This document shows positions 17,000-25,013 of a stretch of 47,715 nt of DNA, in pieces. Both the position numbers and the translations under genes were made by a program. The DNA is from JBEKHI01 sp050012355 (GTDB lineage: Bacteria > Actinomycetota > Actinomycetes > Streptosporangiales > Streptosporangiaceae), in the NCBI GenBank assembly GCA_050012355.1, contig JBEKHI010000008.1, forward strand, positions 1 to 47,715. Direction: 5' to 3'. The notes under the pieces were generated by a model. That model saw only the letters and a list, made by a program, of their open reading frames with translations. It was not told where the DNA came from and did not search any database. Each line of letters starts with the position of its first letter. Position 1 is the first letter of the stretch.

Positions 17000-19825
17000 T
17001 CAGCCGGAGAGATCGCCGGGTACCGCGGCGCCGCTTCCTGGCCTGGGATCCCCGGCGGCGATGCTGGCCCGGACGATGTCCATCCGGGACCGGCCGTTTA
17101 TCTTGCGCAGGATGTGCGAGACATGGGTCTGCACGGTTCGCGGTGAAAGCAGCATGTCCCGGGCTATGTCCGGGGTGGACCACCCCAGCGAGATGAGCTG
17201 AGCGATCTTGGACTCGGTAGGTGTCAGGGAGTCCGATCCCGGTGACCGGCTGCGGCCACGACGGATGCCGTACCGGCGAAGCCGGGTGTCAGCCCGGCGG
17301 ATGTCCCACTCCGCGCCTAGAGCCGTGTATCCCTCCGTGGCCTCGTTGAGCGCATGGCGAGCTTGCGAGGTCTGCTCGGACGATGCCAGCAGTTCGGCGG
17401 CGTCTTCGGTTGCCTGCGCTCGCTCGAGCGGAACGCCGACATCCCGGTAGGTTTTCGCGGCGGCGAGCAATAGGCCAGGATTTCGGGTGATCAACCCCTG
17501 GCAGTGCTCAGCGGTTGCCCGTTTTACCGCGGTCGGTTCCTGGCTGGCTGCCTGCTCGGCGACATCAGCCGCCGTCCGCGCAAGGTCCGCGTGACCGCAC
17601 TCCAATGCCAGCCGGACCAGGGTCGGCAGGCACAGGCTGCGTAGCCTCACGCTCGCGATGTCGTTGGCGTCGAGCGCGGGGCGCAGCAACGTGAGCGCGT
17701 CCTCGAAACGGCCATCGCGCTCGGCGGCCAGTGCCTCAGCCAGGATGAGATAAGCGGCATGGCCGGGAAACGCGCTGCGCGAGACAGTTCTGGCCGCGCT
17801 CAGGTAAGCGGCCGCCACCGCACGATCATCACGGTGACCGGCGATCAAGGCACCGATCCCGTGCCGCAGCGGGTCATCCTTGCCGGGGACCGGGTACGCG
17901 ATGAGGACCGGCGTCCCGCTGATAGAAGCCAGCTGGTCCAGTGCCTCATTCCAGCGGCCGACGCGCAGGTAGTACTCGGCGGCGGAGTGGGCGAGCTGCA
18001 CCGGGACGTTCTCGAGGTTCGTTAGATCCTGCCCGGTCCGCAGATCGATGTCGGCCGCTGCCATCTGGCCTAGCTCCTGCAACGCCATCATCCGGTTCAA
18101 TAGCAGCGCGCTGCGCAGATCCGCGGCACCGGGCCGGTCGGGCAGGATACTGAGGGCCTGCCCGGCCAGCTCGCAGACCCCCGTGTTGTCGGACTGCTGT
18201 GCGCGCAGCAGGGACAAGGTATGGAGCGCATTGCCTACGGCATAGACATCTTCGGACTCGGCGAGTGCCTGACGGGCAGCCTCGTCGGCATTCTGCGGTT
18301 GCCCGGCCAGCGCGTAGATGAACGCGATGACCGCGCGAAGGCGGGCCCGCCGCGCCGGGCTGAGGGCGGAATCGGCGAGCACATCCTCGATCAGCTTGAG
18401 CGCCTCGTGATCCCGGCCGGACCCGAGCAACGCGTAGCCCAGCGTGGGGATTATCCTGGCTCGCTCAGATTGGTCCTCGCTTCGCGCGAGCAACGGCCAG
18501 GCGACATCCACCGCCTCGTGAGGCCGGTTGAGCCGCAGCAGCGCATAGGCCAGTCCTCTCTCCAGCCGATCACGGTCGGGATCTTCGGGGCCGATGTCGG
18601 CGATCGCCTGCCGGAACAACTTGGCCGCCATCCCCGGGACCCGCTGGACCAGCTGCGGGCCGGCTCCAGTCAGCCATCCCCTGACCCACGGATTCGTCGC
18701 CAGCTCGGTCGTCGCGAGCAGTTGCTCGGCCACCCGCTCGTCCGCTGCTCCCGCCTCGGCCAGGGACCGGGCGGCCTGGCGGTGCAATGCCACCCGGAGC
18801 GAGCTGGGCACGCTGTCATACATCGCCTGCCTGATCAGCAGATGCCGGAAACTTAGATGGCCATCAGTCTCCGCGATCACGCGGGCAGCCTGTGCCTCGG
18901 CCAGGGCCGGGGCGAGCTGCTCCTGGGTCAGGTCGGCTACGGCGGCCACCTCGGCGGTGGTGAAGTGCCGGCCAAGCAGGGCAGCGAAGCGCAGCATCCG
19001 GTTACTCTGCGGGGACAGGAAGTTCAGCCGCTCGGTGATCACGCTCGCGAGCACCTGCGGTTGCTGGCCGGTCACGATATCCGCGACCCCGTCGGCCACC
19101 TGCACCCGCTCACCGCGGACCAGGGCGTCCACCAGTTCGGTGACGTACAGCGGGTTCCCTCCCGCCCGCTCAGCCAGCCGTCTCAGCCTGTCACTTGGCT
19201 CTCCGCCGGTGAGGATGCCGACCAGGTTGATGACCTCGTCGGTGGCCAGTGGACCGAGGGAGGTTACCGGCTGGCGGGCCGAAGCCAGCTCACGCTTCAG
19301 CGTGATCAGTTCTGGGCGGTGCGGCACCGGGCAGTAGGTACCGATCACGACCAGCGGCAGGTCCGGTGCCAGCTCGCTCAGCCGGCGCCAGGCAAGCAGG
19401 CTCTGATCATCGGCCCAGTGCAGATCGTCGATGGCCAGCACAACCGGTGATTGCGTGCAGAGGCTTGTCACGATCGCCACCACCCGGTCAAGCGGCGGTG
19501 CCGCCAGCTCGCTGTGTGGCTCGCCAGGGTCGGCTTCATGAATCGCCGTAACCGGGTTGCCGCCGAGGCAGTCGAGCATCACCCGCATCGGGAACTGCTG
19601 GGTCAGGTCGTCGGCGCGACCCTGCAATACCGTGCAGTCACAGCTCCTCGCTAGCTCCAGGACCATGCCGAGCAGTGCCGACTTCCCGATCCCAGGCTCG
19701 CCATCGATCAGCAGCGCGCGTCCCCGCCCGTGAATGACCTGGCTGATGACTTCGCGGCACACCGAGAGCTCCGCGTCCCGGCCGACGAAAGCGCCCGTAC
19801 GGATCCCGGTCATCGGCGTCGCCAC
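17000..19825 (-). CDS. LAL/MalT-like LuxR-family ATPase regulator
   Basis: 941-residue third paralogue of this class in the window, and the one with the most canonical ATPase: GAFVGRDAELSVC at the N-terminus, Walker A DGEPGIGKSALLGMV (about 42-56) and Walker B VVLAIDDLHWADDQSLLAW (about 126-144), with the usual DD. The middle is TPR-like. The C-terminal HTH reads SLTPTESKIAQLISLGWSTP, then DIARDMLLSPRTVQTHVSHI, followed by a 30-residue tail. The start ATG at 19825 (MATPMTGIRTG) has no strong Shine-Dalgarno; the second Met four codons later is an alternative. It is transcribed away from the large repeat-containing gap at 19826-20684. Regulon unknown. Confidence 0.94.
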   Translation of the reverse strand: MATPMTGIRTGAFVGRDAELSVCREVISQVIHGRGRALLIDGEPGIGKSALLGMVLELARSCDCTVLQGRADDLTQQFPMRVMLDCLGGNPVTAIHEADPGEPHSELAAPPLDRVVAIVTSLCTQSPVVLAIDDLHWADDQSLLAWRRLSELAPDLPLVVIGTYCPVPHRPELITLKRELASARQPVTSLGPLATDEVINLVGILTGGEPSDRLRRLAERAGGNPLYVTELVDALVRGERVQVADGVADIVTGQQPQVLASVITERLNFLSPQSNRMLRFAALLGRHFTTAEVAAVADLTQEQLAPALAEAQAARVIAETDGHLSFRHLLIRQAMYDSVPSSLRVALHRQAARSLAEAGAADERVAEQLLATTELATNPWVRGWLTGAGPQLVQRVPGMAAKLFRQAIADIGPEDPDRDRLERGLAYALLRLNRPHEAVDVAWPLLARSEDQSERARIIPTLGYALLGSGRDHEALKLIEDVLADSALSPARRARLRAVIAFIYALAGQPQNADEAARQALAESEDVYAVGNALHTLSLLRAQQSDNTGVCELAGQALSILPDRPGAADLRSALLLNRMMALQELGQMAAADIDLRTGQDLTNLENVPVQLAHSAAEYYLRVGRWNEALDQLASISGTPVLIAYPVPGKDDPLRHGIGALIAGHRDDRAVAAAYLSAARTVSRSAFPGHAAYLILAEALAAERDGRFEDALTLLRPALDANDIASVRLRSLCLPTLVRLALECGHADLARTAADVAEQAASQEPTAVKRATAEHCQGLITRNPGLLLAAAKTYRDVGVPLERAQATEDAAELLASSEQTSQARHALNEATEGYTALGAEWDIRRADTRLRRYGIRRGRSRSPGSDSLTPTESKIAQLISLGWSTPDIARDMLLSPRTVQTHVSHILRKINGRSRMDIVRASIAAGDPRPGSGAAVPGDLSG

Positions 19826-20130
19826 TGTTTACCCACGGATGTCGCATCCTGGTCATATCGGGTGCCAACCTGCATGCCGTAACTAGCCAGGCGGCAGCAG
19901 GGTCGGCGTCATTGCCCGGCGGCTTCCACGATTGGCACGATGATCTCCATTCCGGCTCTGCCGCAGCTGCCAGGACGGCATCTGCAGGCAATACGGATCG
20001 GCCTCCCAGATTCCTTCACCACCAACCCGACTTCCCGGCGCCCCCGGGGGTCCGGGGTGTGGTTCGCTCCGCGCCTGTGGGTCCATTGGTGATTCGCGAA
20101 CCGGGACATGCAGGGCATTTCGCCGTGCCG

Positions 20131-20231
20131 TAGTGCCCGGTGATCATGGTGGGTGCTGCATTAACCAGGCTCTTTGCTGGTTGGTGTCACACCAACCAGC
20201 AAAGCCTGCCTCGTCCCGGGGGGTCGCGGTG
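20131..20231. repeat. Palindromic intergenic repeat, copy 1 (perfect 16-bp stem)
   Basis: Begins with TGATCATGGTGGGTGCTGCA (20141-20160) and contains a perfect inverted repeat, 20172-20187 against 20189-20204 (CTTTGCTGGTTGGTGT and its complement, 1-nt centre). The segment after the palindrome (AAGCCTGCCTCGTCC, then GTCGCGGTGGCGT) recurs in the copy at the right end of the window, and the first part recurs near 32685. Confidence 0.8.
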
Positions 20232-20357
20232 GCGTAAGAGTCGGGTGGCTGCGGGCCGTTGGCGGCTGGGGTCGGCTGCTGCGCCTGGCGGCCCCAGGCG
20301 GGGTGCTGCTGGTGGTACTGGTGGTGCTCATGGGTGCGGTGAAGCGGTCGGCCTGAG

Positions 20358-20420
20358 TGCCGTTTGCTGGCCGGTGTGGCACTGCCCGCACTCTTTGCTG
20401 GTCAGCGTCGCACCGCCCAG
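20358..20420. repeat. Palindromic intergenic repeat, copy 2 (diverged)
   Basis: Contains TTTGCTGGCCGGTGTGGCAC and CTCTTTGCTGG (core at 20393-20401), then GTCGCACCGCCCAG, which matches GCCGCACCGCCCAG in the right-end copy. The palindrome is imperfect here. Confidence 0.6.
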
Positions 20421-20505
20421 AATCAGTCCGCTGCTCCGCATCGGCTGGGGGAGGGACTCTCCGGTCAGAGCCTTGAACTCAGGGATGGCAGTGGCGGTCG
20501 GCCGC

Positions 20506-20554
20506 CAGCACCACCACCAGCACCAGCACCAGCAGCAGCGGCACCAGCAGCAGC
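20506..20554. repeat. CAG/CAC trinucleotide-like tandem array
   Basis: About 16 consecutive triplets of CAG, CAC, CCAC-type composition in noncoding DNA. All reading frames give simple poly-residue peptides without gene signals, so this is taken as simple-sequence DNA. Confidence 0.6.
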
Positions 20555-20684
20555 GCTCGTCCCAGACCGCTGGGTGCGGCAGCGGATCCCAGTTCGCCGC
20601 CCGTCGGCTTAACGCCACTCGGAGCGCGGTGGTCTGCCGTCATCGAAACCGCGGTTGAAGGTTTCCCCGGGTGCAGCCGTAGAG

Positions 20685-20762
20685 ATGCTCGGAGGCCACC
20701 GTGTGCTCTGTGGCCTCATTGCCGACGAAGGCGAAGCGCAGGCTATCCGGAGGTGCGAGTAA
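20685..20762 (+). CDS. 25-codon upstream frame abutting the StrR-like gene; possible zf-HC2 remnant or leader
   Basis: Short frame starting MLGGHRVLCGLIADEGEA and ending with TAA directly against the TTG start of the next gene (TAATTG). It resembles the N-terminal helix of the zinc-finger protein at 16688 (LLGAFLLGGLTADEESA). Its last codons contain the GGAGG ribosome binding site of the downstream regulator. It could be a decayed anti-sigma fragment whose 3' part was lost, or a translated leader that couples to the regulator. No ribosome binding site of its own is obvious. Confidence 0.3.
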   Translation: MLGGHRVLCGLIADEGEAQAIRRCE

Positions 20763-21797
20763 TTGACTACCCAGATATGCGATTTTGTTGCCTCTCGAGC
20801 AGATTTTCTGTCCCGCTCTTATGACGTGGAGCTGACGGATGCGCCGGTAATCAGCGTCCCGATTGAATTCCTCTCCATCGTCGCTGACTCTCCGCGCCTC
20901 TCTGGGGAGGATTCGGAGCACGTAAAGTCGCTCGCGGCCACCGAAACTCAGTTGCCACCGATCATCGTCCATCGGTCCACCATGCGAATCATCGACGGCA
21001 TGCACCGGCTGCGGGCGACTGAACTCCGTGGCGAGACACAGATTACAGTGCGGTTCTTCGACGGTGACGACGCAGACGCCTTCGTGCTGGCGGTCAAGGC
21101 GAACATCGCGCACGGGCTCCCGTTGTCGCTGGCCGACCGGAAGGCGGCGGTCGAGCGTATTCTTTCCTCGCATTCACAGTGGTCGGACCGGATGATCGCG
21201 TCAGTGGCCGGCGTTTCGAGCAGGACCGTCAGTGAAATTCGCGCGAAGGGGGCTCAGGAAGACGCAAGGAGCGGCAGTAGGATCGGGCGGGATGGTCGGG
21301 TACGGCCACTTGATAGTTCCGATGGGCGTCGCATTGCATATGAGGTAATGAGGAACGACCCGAGCCTGTCGCTGCGACAGGTGGCTAAGCGGGCCGGCAT
21401 ATCACCGGAGACTGTGCGTGATGTCAGGAACAGACTGCGCCGTGGCGAAGATCCACTGCCACAAGAGGGGCGTAAGCGCCTGCCCGACCAGAATCCCAGT
21501 GATGAACGACGGCAACAGGCGATCCGTTCCGCCGCGCAAGGCCAGGGCCCTATCCAGGACTGGAGTGGCGCGGTCGGACGGCTAAGCGCCGATCCGGCGT
21601 TGCGCATGACTGAAGCAGGACGCACTCTGCTTATCCTGCTGCGGGCGCATTCGCTAAAACGCGAAGAATGGGAAACGATTAGCAAAACCCTTCCCGTGCA
21701 TTGCTGCAATCTAGTAGCGGACATGGCTAAAGATTGCGCTCAGATGTGGTCAGAATTCGCTCAGCGAGTCGAAGAAAAGGGCGCCGAACTGCAATGA
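20763..21797 (+). CDS. StrR/Bbr-type pathway-specific regulator with ParB-like N-terminal domain
   Basis: 344 residues. N-terminal ParB/sulfiredoxin-like domain: ADSPRLSGEDSEHVKSLA, then LPPIIVHRSTMRIIDGMHRL, FFDGDDADAFVLAVKANIAH and GLPLSLADRKAAVERIL (about residues 40-135). It is followed by an HTH (SDRMIASVAGVSSRTVSEIR, about 142-161), a second HTH (LRQVAKRAGISPETVRDVRN, about 201-220), and a C-terminal helical region LVADMAKDCAQMWSEFAQRV. The pattern is that of StrR, Bbr and NovG, activators in aminoglycoside, glycopeptide and aminocoumarin clusters. Start is TTG with GGAGG at 20749-20753, 9 nt upstream. The gene appears intact although its apparent targets next door (HpgT- and HmaS-like) are broken. 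Its stop lies 8 nt from the convergent pseudogene. Confidence 0.9.
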   Translation: MTTQICDFVASRADFLSRSYDVELTDAPVISVPIEFLSIVADSPRLSGEDSEHVKSLAATETQLPPIIVHRSTMRIIDGMHRLRATELRGETQITVRFFDGDDADAFVLAVKANIAHGLPLSLADRKAAVERILSSHSQWSDRMIASVAGVSSRTVSEIRAKGAQEDARSGSRIGRDGRVRPLDSSDGRRIAYEVMRNDPSLSLRQVAKRAGISPETVRDVRNRLRRGEDPLPQEGRKRLPDQNPSDERRQQAIRSAAQGQGPIQDWSGAVGRLSADPALRMTEAGRTLLILLRAHSLKREEWETISKTLPVHCCNLVADMAKDCAQMWSEFAQRVEEKGAELQ

Positions 21798-21805
21798 TCC
21801 CTGGC

Positions 21806-22892
21806 TCACAGGATCCCAGCAGGAGGGGGCGTTCGGGACCGGATGAACGCGGCGAGCCGTGCTACCCCCTCCGGCATCTTTTCCGGTTCTAGGTAGCTTG
21901 ATGAAATCCTCAGCTGATCCTGCCCGCCACCGTCAACGAAGAACCCAGACATGGGAGTCCATAGGACGCCGTAATCACGAGCGGATATCTCCAGTGCTGC
22001 CTGGTCGACAGTAAATGGTACGGTAAGAACCGTGAAAAATCCCCCATCAGGGTAATTCCAGCTGATCTCGAGCTCAGACCTGAGCTCAGCGGGAAAGCAG
22101 GTCTTGGCAAAGGAGCCGATGTAGACCACTGTTCCCGACCTGTCCATCGACTTGAGTGTCGGCCGTGCCGCGATTTCCCTGGTGAAGAAGCCATACGGGT
22201 TGTCCTCGATGAGGAGGATCCCTTCCGCCTCGGCGACTTCGAGTAGTGTCCTGCGGGCGGCGACCGTCATGCTGGCGCGCGGCCTGGCGGGCGGCGTCTG
22301 GGTCAGGGCCTGCACCGCTCTCGGGAACCGGAATGACCTCAATGTCGAGTAGGCGGGCTGCGCCAGTGATGCCGACATAGCACGGTGAGCTGACGAGAAG
22401 CACATCCTGGGGTCCGCTGAAGAGGACACGGAGCAGCAGGAACATCGCCTCCTGAGCGCCCACGGTGACGACCACTGACTCCGGCGGAACCCGGATGTCC
22501 TCGTCGTTGGCCACGGTTTCCGCGATCAGCTCGTGGATCTGGCCCTTGGTCCGGCCGTATTGAAACAACGCGGCCCGCACCTGGTCGCTGGTGTGGCCCT
22601 GGCTCAGGAGGTAGTCCGTGTAGGCGTCTAGGTACTCGGCGATGGACGCCGGGTCGAACAGCCCGTCGTAAGGCCGTCCTGGTGCAAAGGAGATCGCCTG
22701 CGGATATCGTGCCGTGACCTCATTGAGAAAGTTCATAGTGTCGAGCAACGGGTCGGCAGCGGATCCGTGCAGGTCGGCGAGGCAAGTGGGCGCGTCAACG
22801 ACCGGGTGACCCTGACCCGATGATCTCCGGTACGTGTCCAATTGGCTGGTACCTGCGGTTGGACACCTGACCAGGCGGCGGCACTCTAACAA
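21806..22892 (-). pseudogene. hpgT: HpgT-like (S)-3,5-dihydroxyphenylglycine aminotransferase, frameshifted and internally deleted
   Basis: PLP fold-type I aminotransferase in two frames. Frame one (22892 to about 22270) carries ADLHGSAADPLLDTMNFLNE, ISFAPGRPYDGLFDP, LFQYGRTKGQIHELIAETVA, VVVTVGAQEAMFLLLRVLF and SPCYVGITGAARLLDIEV. Frame two (about 22285 to 21806) carries MTVAARRTLLEVAEAEGILL, EDNPYGFF, VVYIGSFAKTCFP (with the Schiff-base Lys), ISWNYPDGGFFTVLTVPFT and a normal C-terminus. Between the frames the expected PDFANPSG-type segment is missing. After KTCFP the text jumps to the C-terminal domain, losing roughly 80-100 residues by family expectation. No good start remains: only a TTG at 22892 that overlaps the kinase tail. 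The order of motifs matches phenylglycine aminotransferases of glycopeptide and pristinamycin pathways. Symbol given by similarity. Confidence 0.82.
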
Positions 22893-24366
22893 CTATCGGA
22901 GGTAATAACCGTGAACATCGACGCGATCGATCATCTCGAATTCTACGTCGATGATCTCGAGGGTTCCGCCTTTGAACTATGCGATGCGTTCGGCTTTCGC
23001 ACCTGCGGGTCGGGTGGCCGGAAACGGTTCTGCCCGGCCGCCGCCTACGAGGCGGTTCATCGTCAGCAGGAATCGGTCCAGCACTGAGCGCCAGTACTAA
23101 GCGGGCCGATATCGCGGCCGGGAAGCTGCTCTCGATATACAAGCCCCCTTCCTCTCGCGGGTGAACGGTGAGGATTGAATCGTGCGCCTCGGCGATGGCC
23201 TCCACGATGGACAGACCGAGCCCGACGCTTTCTTCGTGGCGGTCGGCCCGGTCCGCGGCCAACCGCTGGAAAGGCTGAAAGAGTTCATCGATCACGCTAG
23301 CCGGGACGACATCGCCGGTGTTGGCCACCGAGATGATGGCCCGTCCGGCTCTCGTCTCGGTCTGGACTTCGATCCAGCCTCCGTGGACGTTGTGGCGCAG
23401 CGCATTGTCCACCAGGTTTGAGATCAGGCATTCGACGAGGCGCGGGTCGCCGGTGCTCGGCGCGGTGCGCAGCACCGTCTGGATTTTCAGGCCCAGCCGG
23501 GCGGCCTCGACCTCCCGGCTGGGCAGGACCTCGCCCGCGAGGTCGGCCAGGTCGACAGGTTCGCACTTGCTGATGCCCGGCTGCACACGGGCGAGGGTAA
23601 GCAAGGCGTCGATGACCTCTGACTGCTGGGCACAGGCGACAAGGACCCGCTCATGCGCCGCGCGAAGCGATTCGGCGGTGGCATCCGGGTCAGCGAGAGC
23701 CACCTGAATCAGGGTCCGCTGCCTGGCGAGCGGCCCGCGGAGTTCATGGGAGGCGTTCGCTGCGAACCGGCGGTGGGCCAAAAGGGATGCCTCAAGCCGG
23801 CCGAGCAGCTCGTCGAAGGTGTCGGCGAGCTCCCTGAGCTCGTCCTTGGGACCGCCGAAAGCGAGGCGCTCACTCATGTTGGCGGCGGAGATCTTGCGAG
23901 CGGTCACGGTAATGACCCGAAGCGGGTGAATCACCCGGCCTGCCACGATCCAGCCGAGCGCGATCGAGATCACCGATATGACACCCAGGGCGATCTCGGA
24001 GCCGATAAGAAGCTGATGCAGTTCGGTGCTCTGCTGGTGAAGCGCCTGGTCGATGAATTGGCGCAGCTGAGGCGAGGGCTGCCCGCGGAGCCCGGACTGT
24101 GCTTGGGCCGGCCGGAGTGTGGCCACCCCGCGCGGGCTGTCGGTCGCTTTCGGCACGACGATGGTGAACCCGGGTTCATCAGAGATGATCGGACCGCTGG
24201 TGGCATGGCGTACCAAGGCGTTCGTGATGGCCAGCAGGGCGGCGCCGGAGACAAGGAAGAGGCAGCCGTAGAGCACGGTGAGCCGCAGCCGCACAGTACC
24301 GTGAGCGAGCGTGGCCCGGCGGCCGGAGCCGCCCGGACTACGATGCCGCGAAAATGCCCCGCTCAT
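22795..24366 (-). CDS. Two-component sensor histidine kinase with read-through C-terminal tail
   Basis: 523 residues. TM1 about 27-52, extracytoplasmic loop 53-121, TM2 122-143, HAMP (RVIHPLRVITVTARKIS onward), HisKA with H-box FAANASHELRGPLARQ (His207), and a HATPase domain with N-box LISNLVDNALRHN, G1 VANTGD and G2 ESVGLGLSIVEAIAEAH. The domain should end near SSFPAAISA (about 23090). The remaining about 100 residues are Arg/Pro-rich and run antisense through the truncated hmaS-like gene and its promoter, so the native stop has probably been lost at a rearrangement junction. The start ATG overlaps the regulator stop as ATGA, so RR and HK are translationally coupled. VanS-like assignment is possible but not provable here. 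Confidence 0.88.
   Translation of the reverse strand: MSGAFSRHRSPGGSGRRATLAHGTVRLRLTVLYGCLFLVSGAALLAITNALVRHATSGPIISDEPGFTIVVPKATDSPRGVATLRPAQAQSGLRGQPSPQLRQFIDQALHQQSTELHQLLIGSEIALGVISVISIALGWIVAGRVIHPLRVITVTARKISAANMSERLAFGGPKDELRELADTFDELLGRLEASLLAHRRFAANASHELRGPLARQRTLIQVALADPDATAESLRAAHERVLVACAQQSEVIDALLTLARVQPGISKCEPVDLADLAGEVLPSREVEAARLGLKIQTVLRTAPSTGDPRLVECLISNLVDNALRHNVHGGWIEVQTETRAGRAIISVANTGDVVPASVIDELFQPFQRLAADRADRHEESVGLGLSIVEAIAEAHDSILTVHPREEGGLYIESSFPAAISARLVLALSAGPIPADDEPPRRRRPGRTVSGHPTRRCESRTHRIVQRRNPRDHRRRIRDDRSRRCSRLLPPIVVRVPPPGQVSNRRYQPIGHVPEIIGSGSPGR
22911..23087 (+). pseudogene. hmaS: Truncated 4-hydroxymandelate synthase-like (HPPD-family) gene, N-terminal remnant
   Basis: A 58-codon frame from GTG 22911 with an excellent ribosome binding site (GGAGG at 22898-22902, 8-nt spacing). 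Its first 36 residues read as the start of an HPPD/HmaS vicinal-oxygen-chelate enzyme: IDAIDHLEFYVDDLEGSAFE, then LCDAFGFRTCGSGG. After about 23020 the similarity stops and the frame runs 21 arbitrary codons to TGA. The metal-binding half of the enzyme is absent. It diverges from the HpgT pseudogene, as befits a shared hydroxyphenylglycine cassette (HmaS makes 4-hydroxymandelate; HpgT transaminates the arylglyoxylate). The 3' part has been replaced by the two-component kinase gene on the other strand. An HPPD rather than HmaS origin cannot be excluded from so short a piece. Confidence 0.7.
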
Positions 24367-25013
24367 ATCCGGTAGCCGGACCTCGCCGCAGTCGCTATCA
24401 CCGGGGGATCTCCCAATTTACTCCGTAGCCGGCTAATCGTGGTCTTCACGGCCTTGGTAAACGGGTCAGCGAATTCGTCCCATACCCGTTCCAGGAGCTC
24501 CTCTGCTGACACGATCCGCCCCCGGGAGACAAGCAACGTTTCCAGGACACCGAACTCCTTGGGACAGAGATGAAGCGCTCGGCCGTCGCGGAACGCGAGC
24601 CGCTGCGCGGTATCGACGACAAGATCTCCGTGCCGCAATACCGGAGGATGCCGGGTCGTGCGCCGTGTCAGAGCACCAAGCCGGGCGACGAGCACAGGGA
24701 AGTCGAACGGTTTGGTCAGGTAGTCGTCGGCACCCTGAGCGAATCCAGCCACTAGGTCTTCTGTCGCCGCGGCCCCGCTAAGCATGAGAATCTTGCTCCA
24801 GGATGCGGCGATGACCAGCCTGGCGCAGATTTCGTCACCACGTACGCCTGGCAGGTCGCGGTCCAGGACGATTACGTCGTAGTCATTGTCCAGAGCAAGT
24901 GCCAGACCGGACGGACCGTCGGTGGCCACGTCAGCCTCAGTCCCGGCGTGGCGCAGACCGAGAGCGATCGCTTCGGCCATCTCCTCATCGTCTTCGACGA
25001 CAAGTACCCGCAT
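24363..25013 (-). CDS. OmpR/PhoB-family response regulator
   Basis: 216 residues. Receiver domain 1-115: acidic triad VVEDDEE, phospho-acceptor Asp51 in VIVLDRDLPG, and Lys in DDYLTKPFDF. Winged-helix DNA-binding domain about 125-216: LCPKEFGVLETLLVSRGRIV, ELLERVWDE, TTISRLRSKLGDPPVI and GYRI at the C-terminus. Ribosome binding site GGAGGAAGC lies directly before the ATG. It is the first gene of an RR-HK pair that overlaps by ATGA. Immediately upstream is only a 3' gene fragment on the opposite strand and a terminator, so its promoter must lie within that fragment or the original one was lost in the rearrangement that placed the pair here. Confidence 0.93.
   Translation of the reverse strand: MRVLVVEDDEEMAEAIALGLRHAGTEADVATDGPSGLALALDNDYDVIVLDRDLPGVRGDEICARLVIAASWSKILMLSGAAATEDLVAGFAQGADDYLTKPFDFPVLVARLGALTRRTTRHPPVLRHGDLVVDTAQRLAFRDGRALHLCPKEFGVLETLLVSRGRIVSAEELLERVWDEFADPFTKAVKTTISRLRSKLGDPPVIATAARSGYRI

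Larger units (their letters stand above)
19826..20684. other. 860-bp noncoding region rich in palindromic repeats
   Basis: No frame here has a ribosome binding site plus a plausible product. The region contains two copies of the CTTTGCTGG palindromic repeat (listed separately), a CAC/CAG trinucleotide-like array, and at its right end the start of a short zinc-finger-like reading frame. It separates the regulatory cluster from the decayed biosynthetic segment. Confidence 0.6.

Noticed and set aside
20506..20554. Trinucleotide array as a CRISPR or coding repeat
   Set aside because: Units are 3 bp with no spacers and no gene signals; simple-sequence DNA.
22795..25013. Two-component pair as VanR/VanS of a glycopeptide resistance locus
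   Set aside because: Tempting because of the HpgT/HmaS remnants, but the motifs seen are shared by many OmpR/HK pairs and no vanHAX genes are present; left as unspecific.
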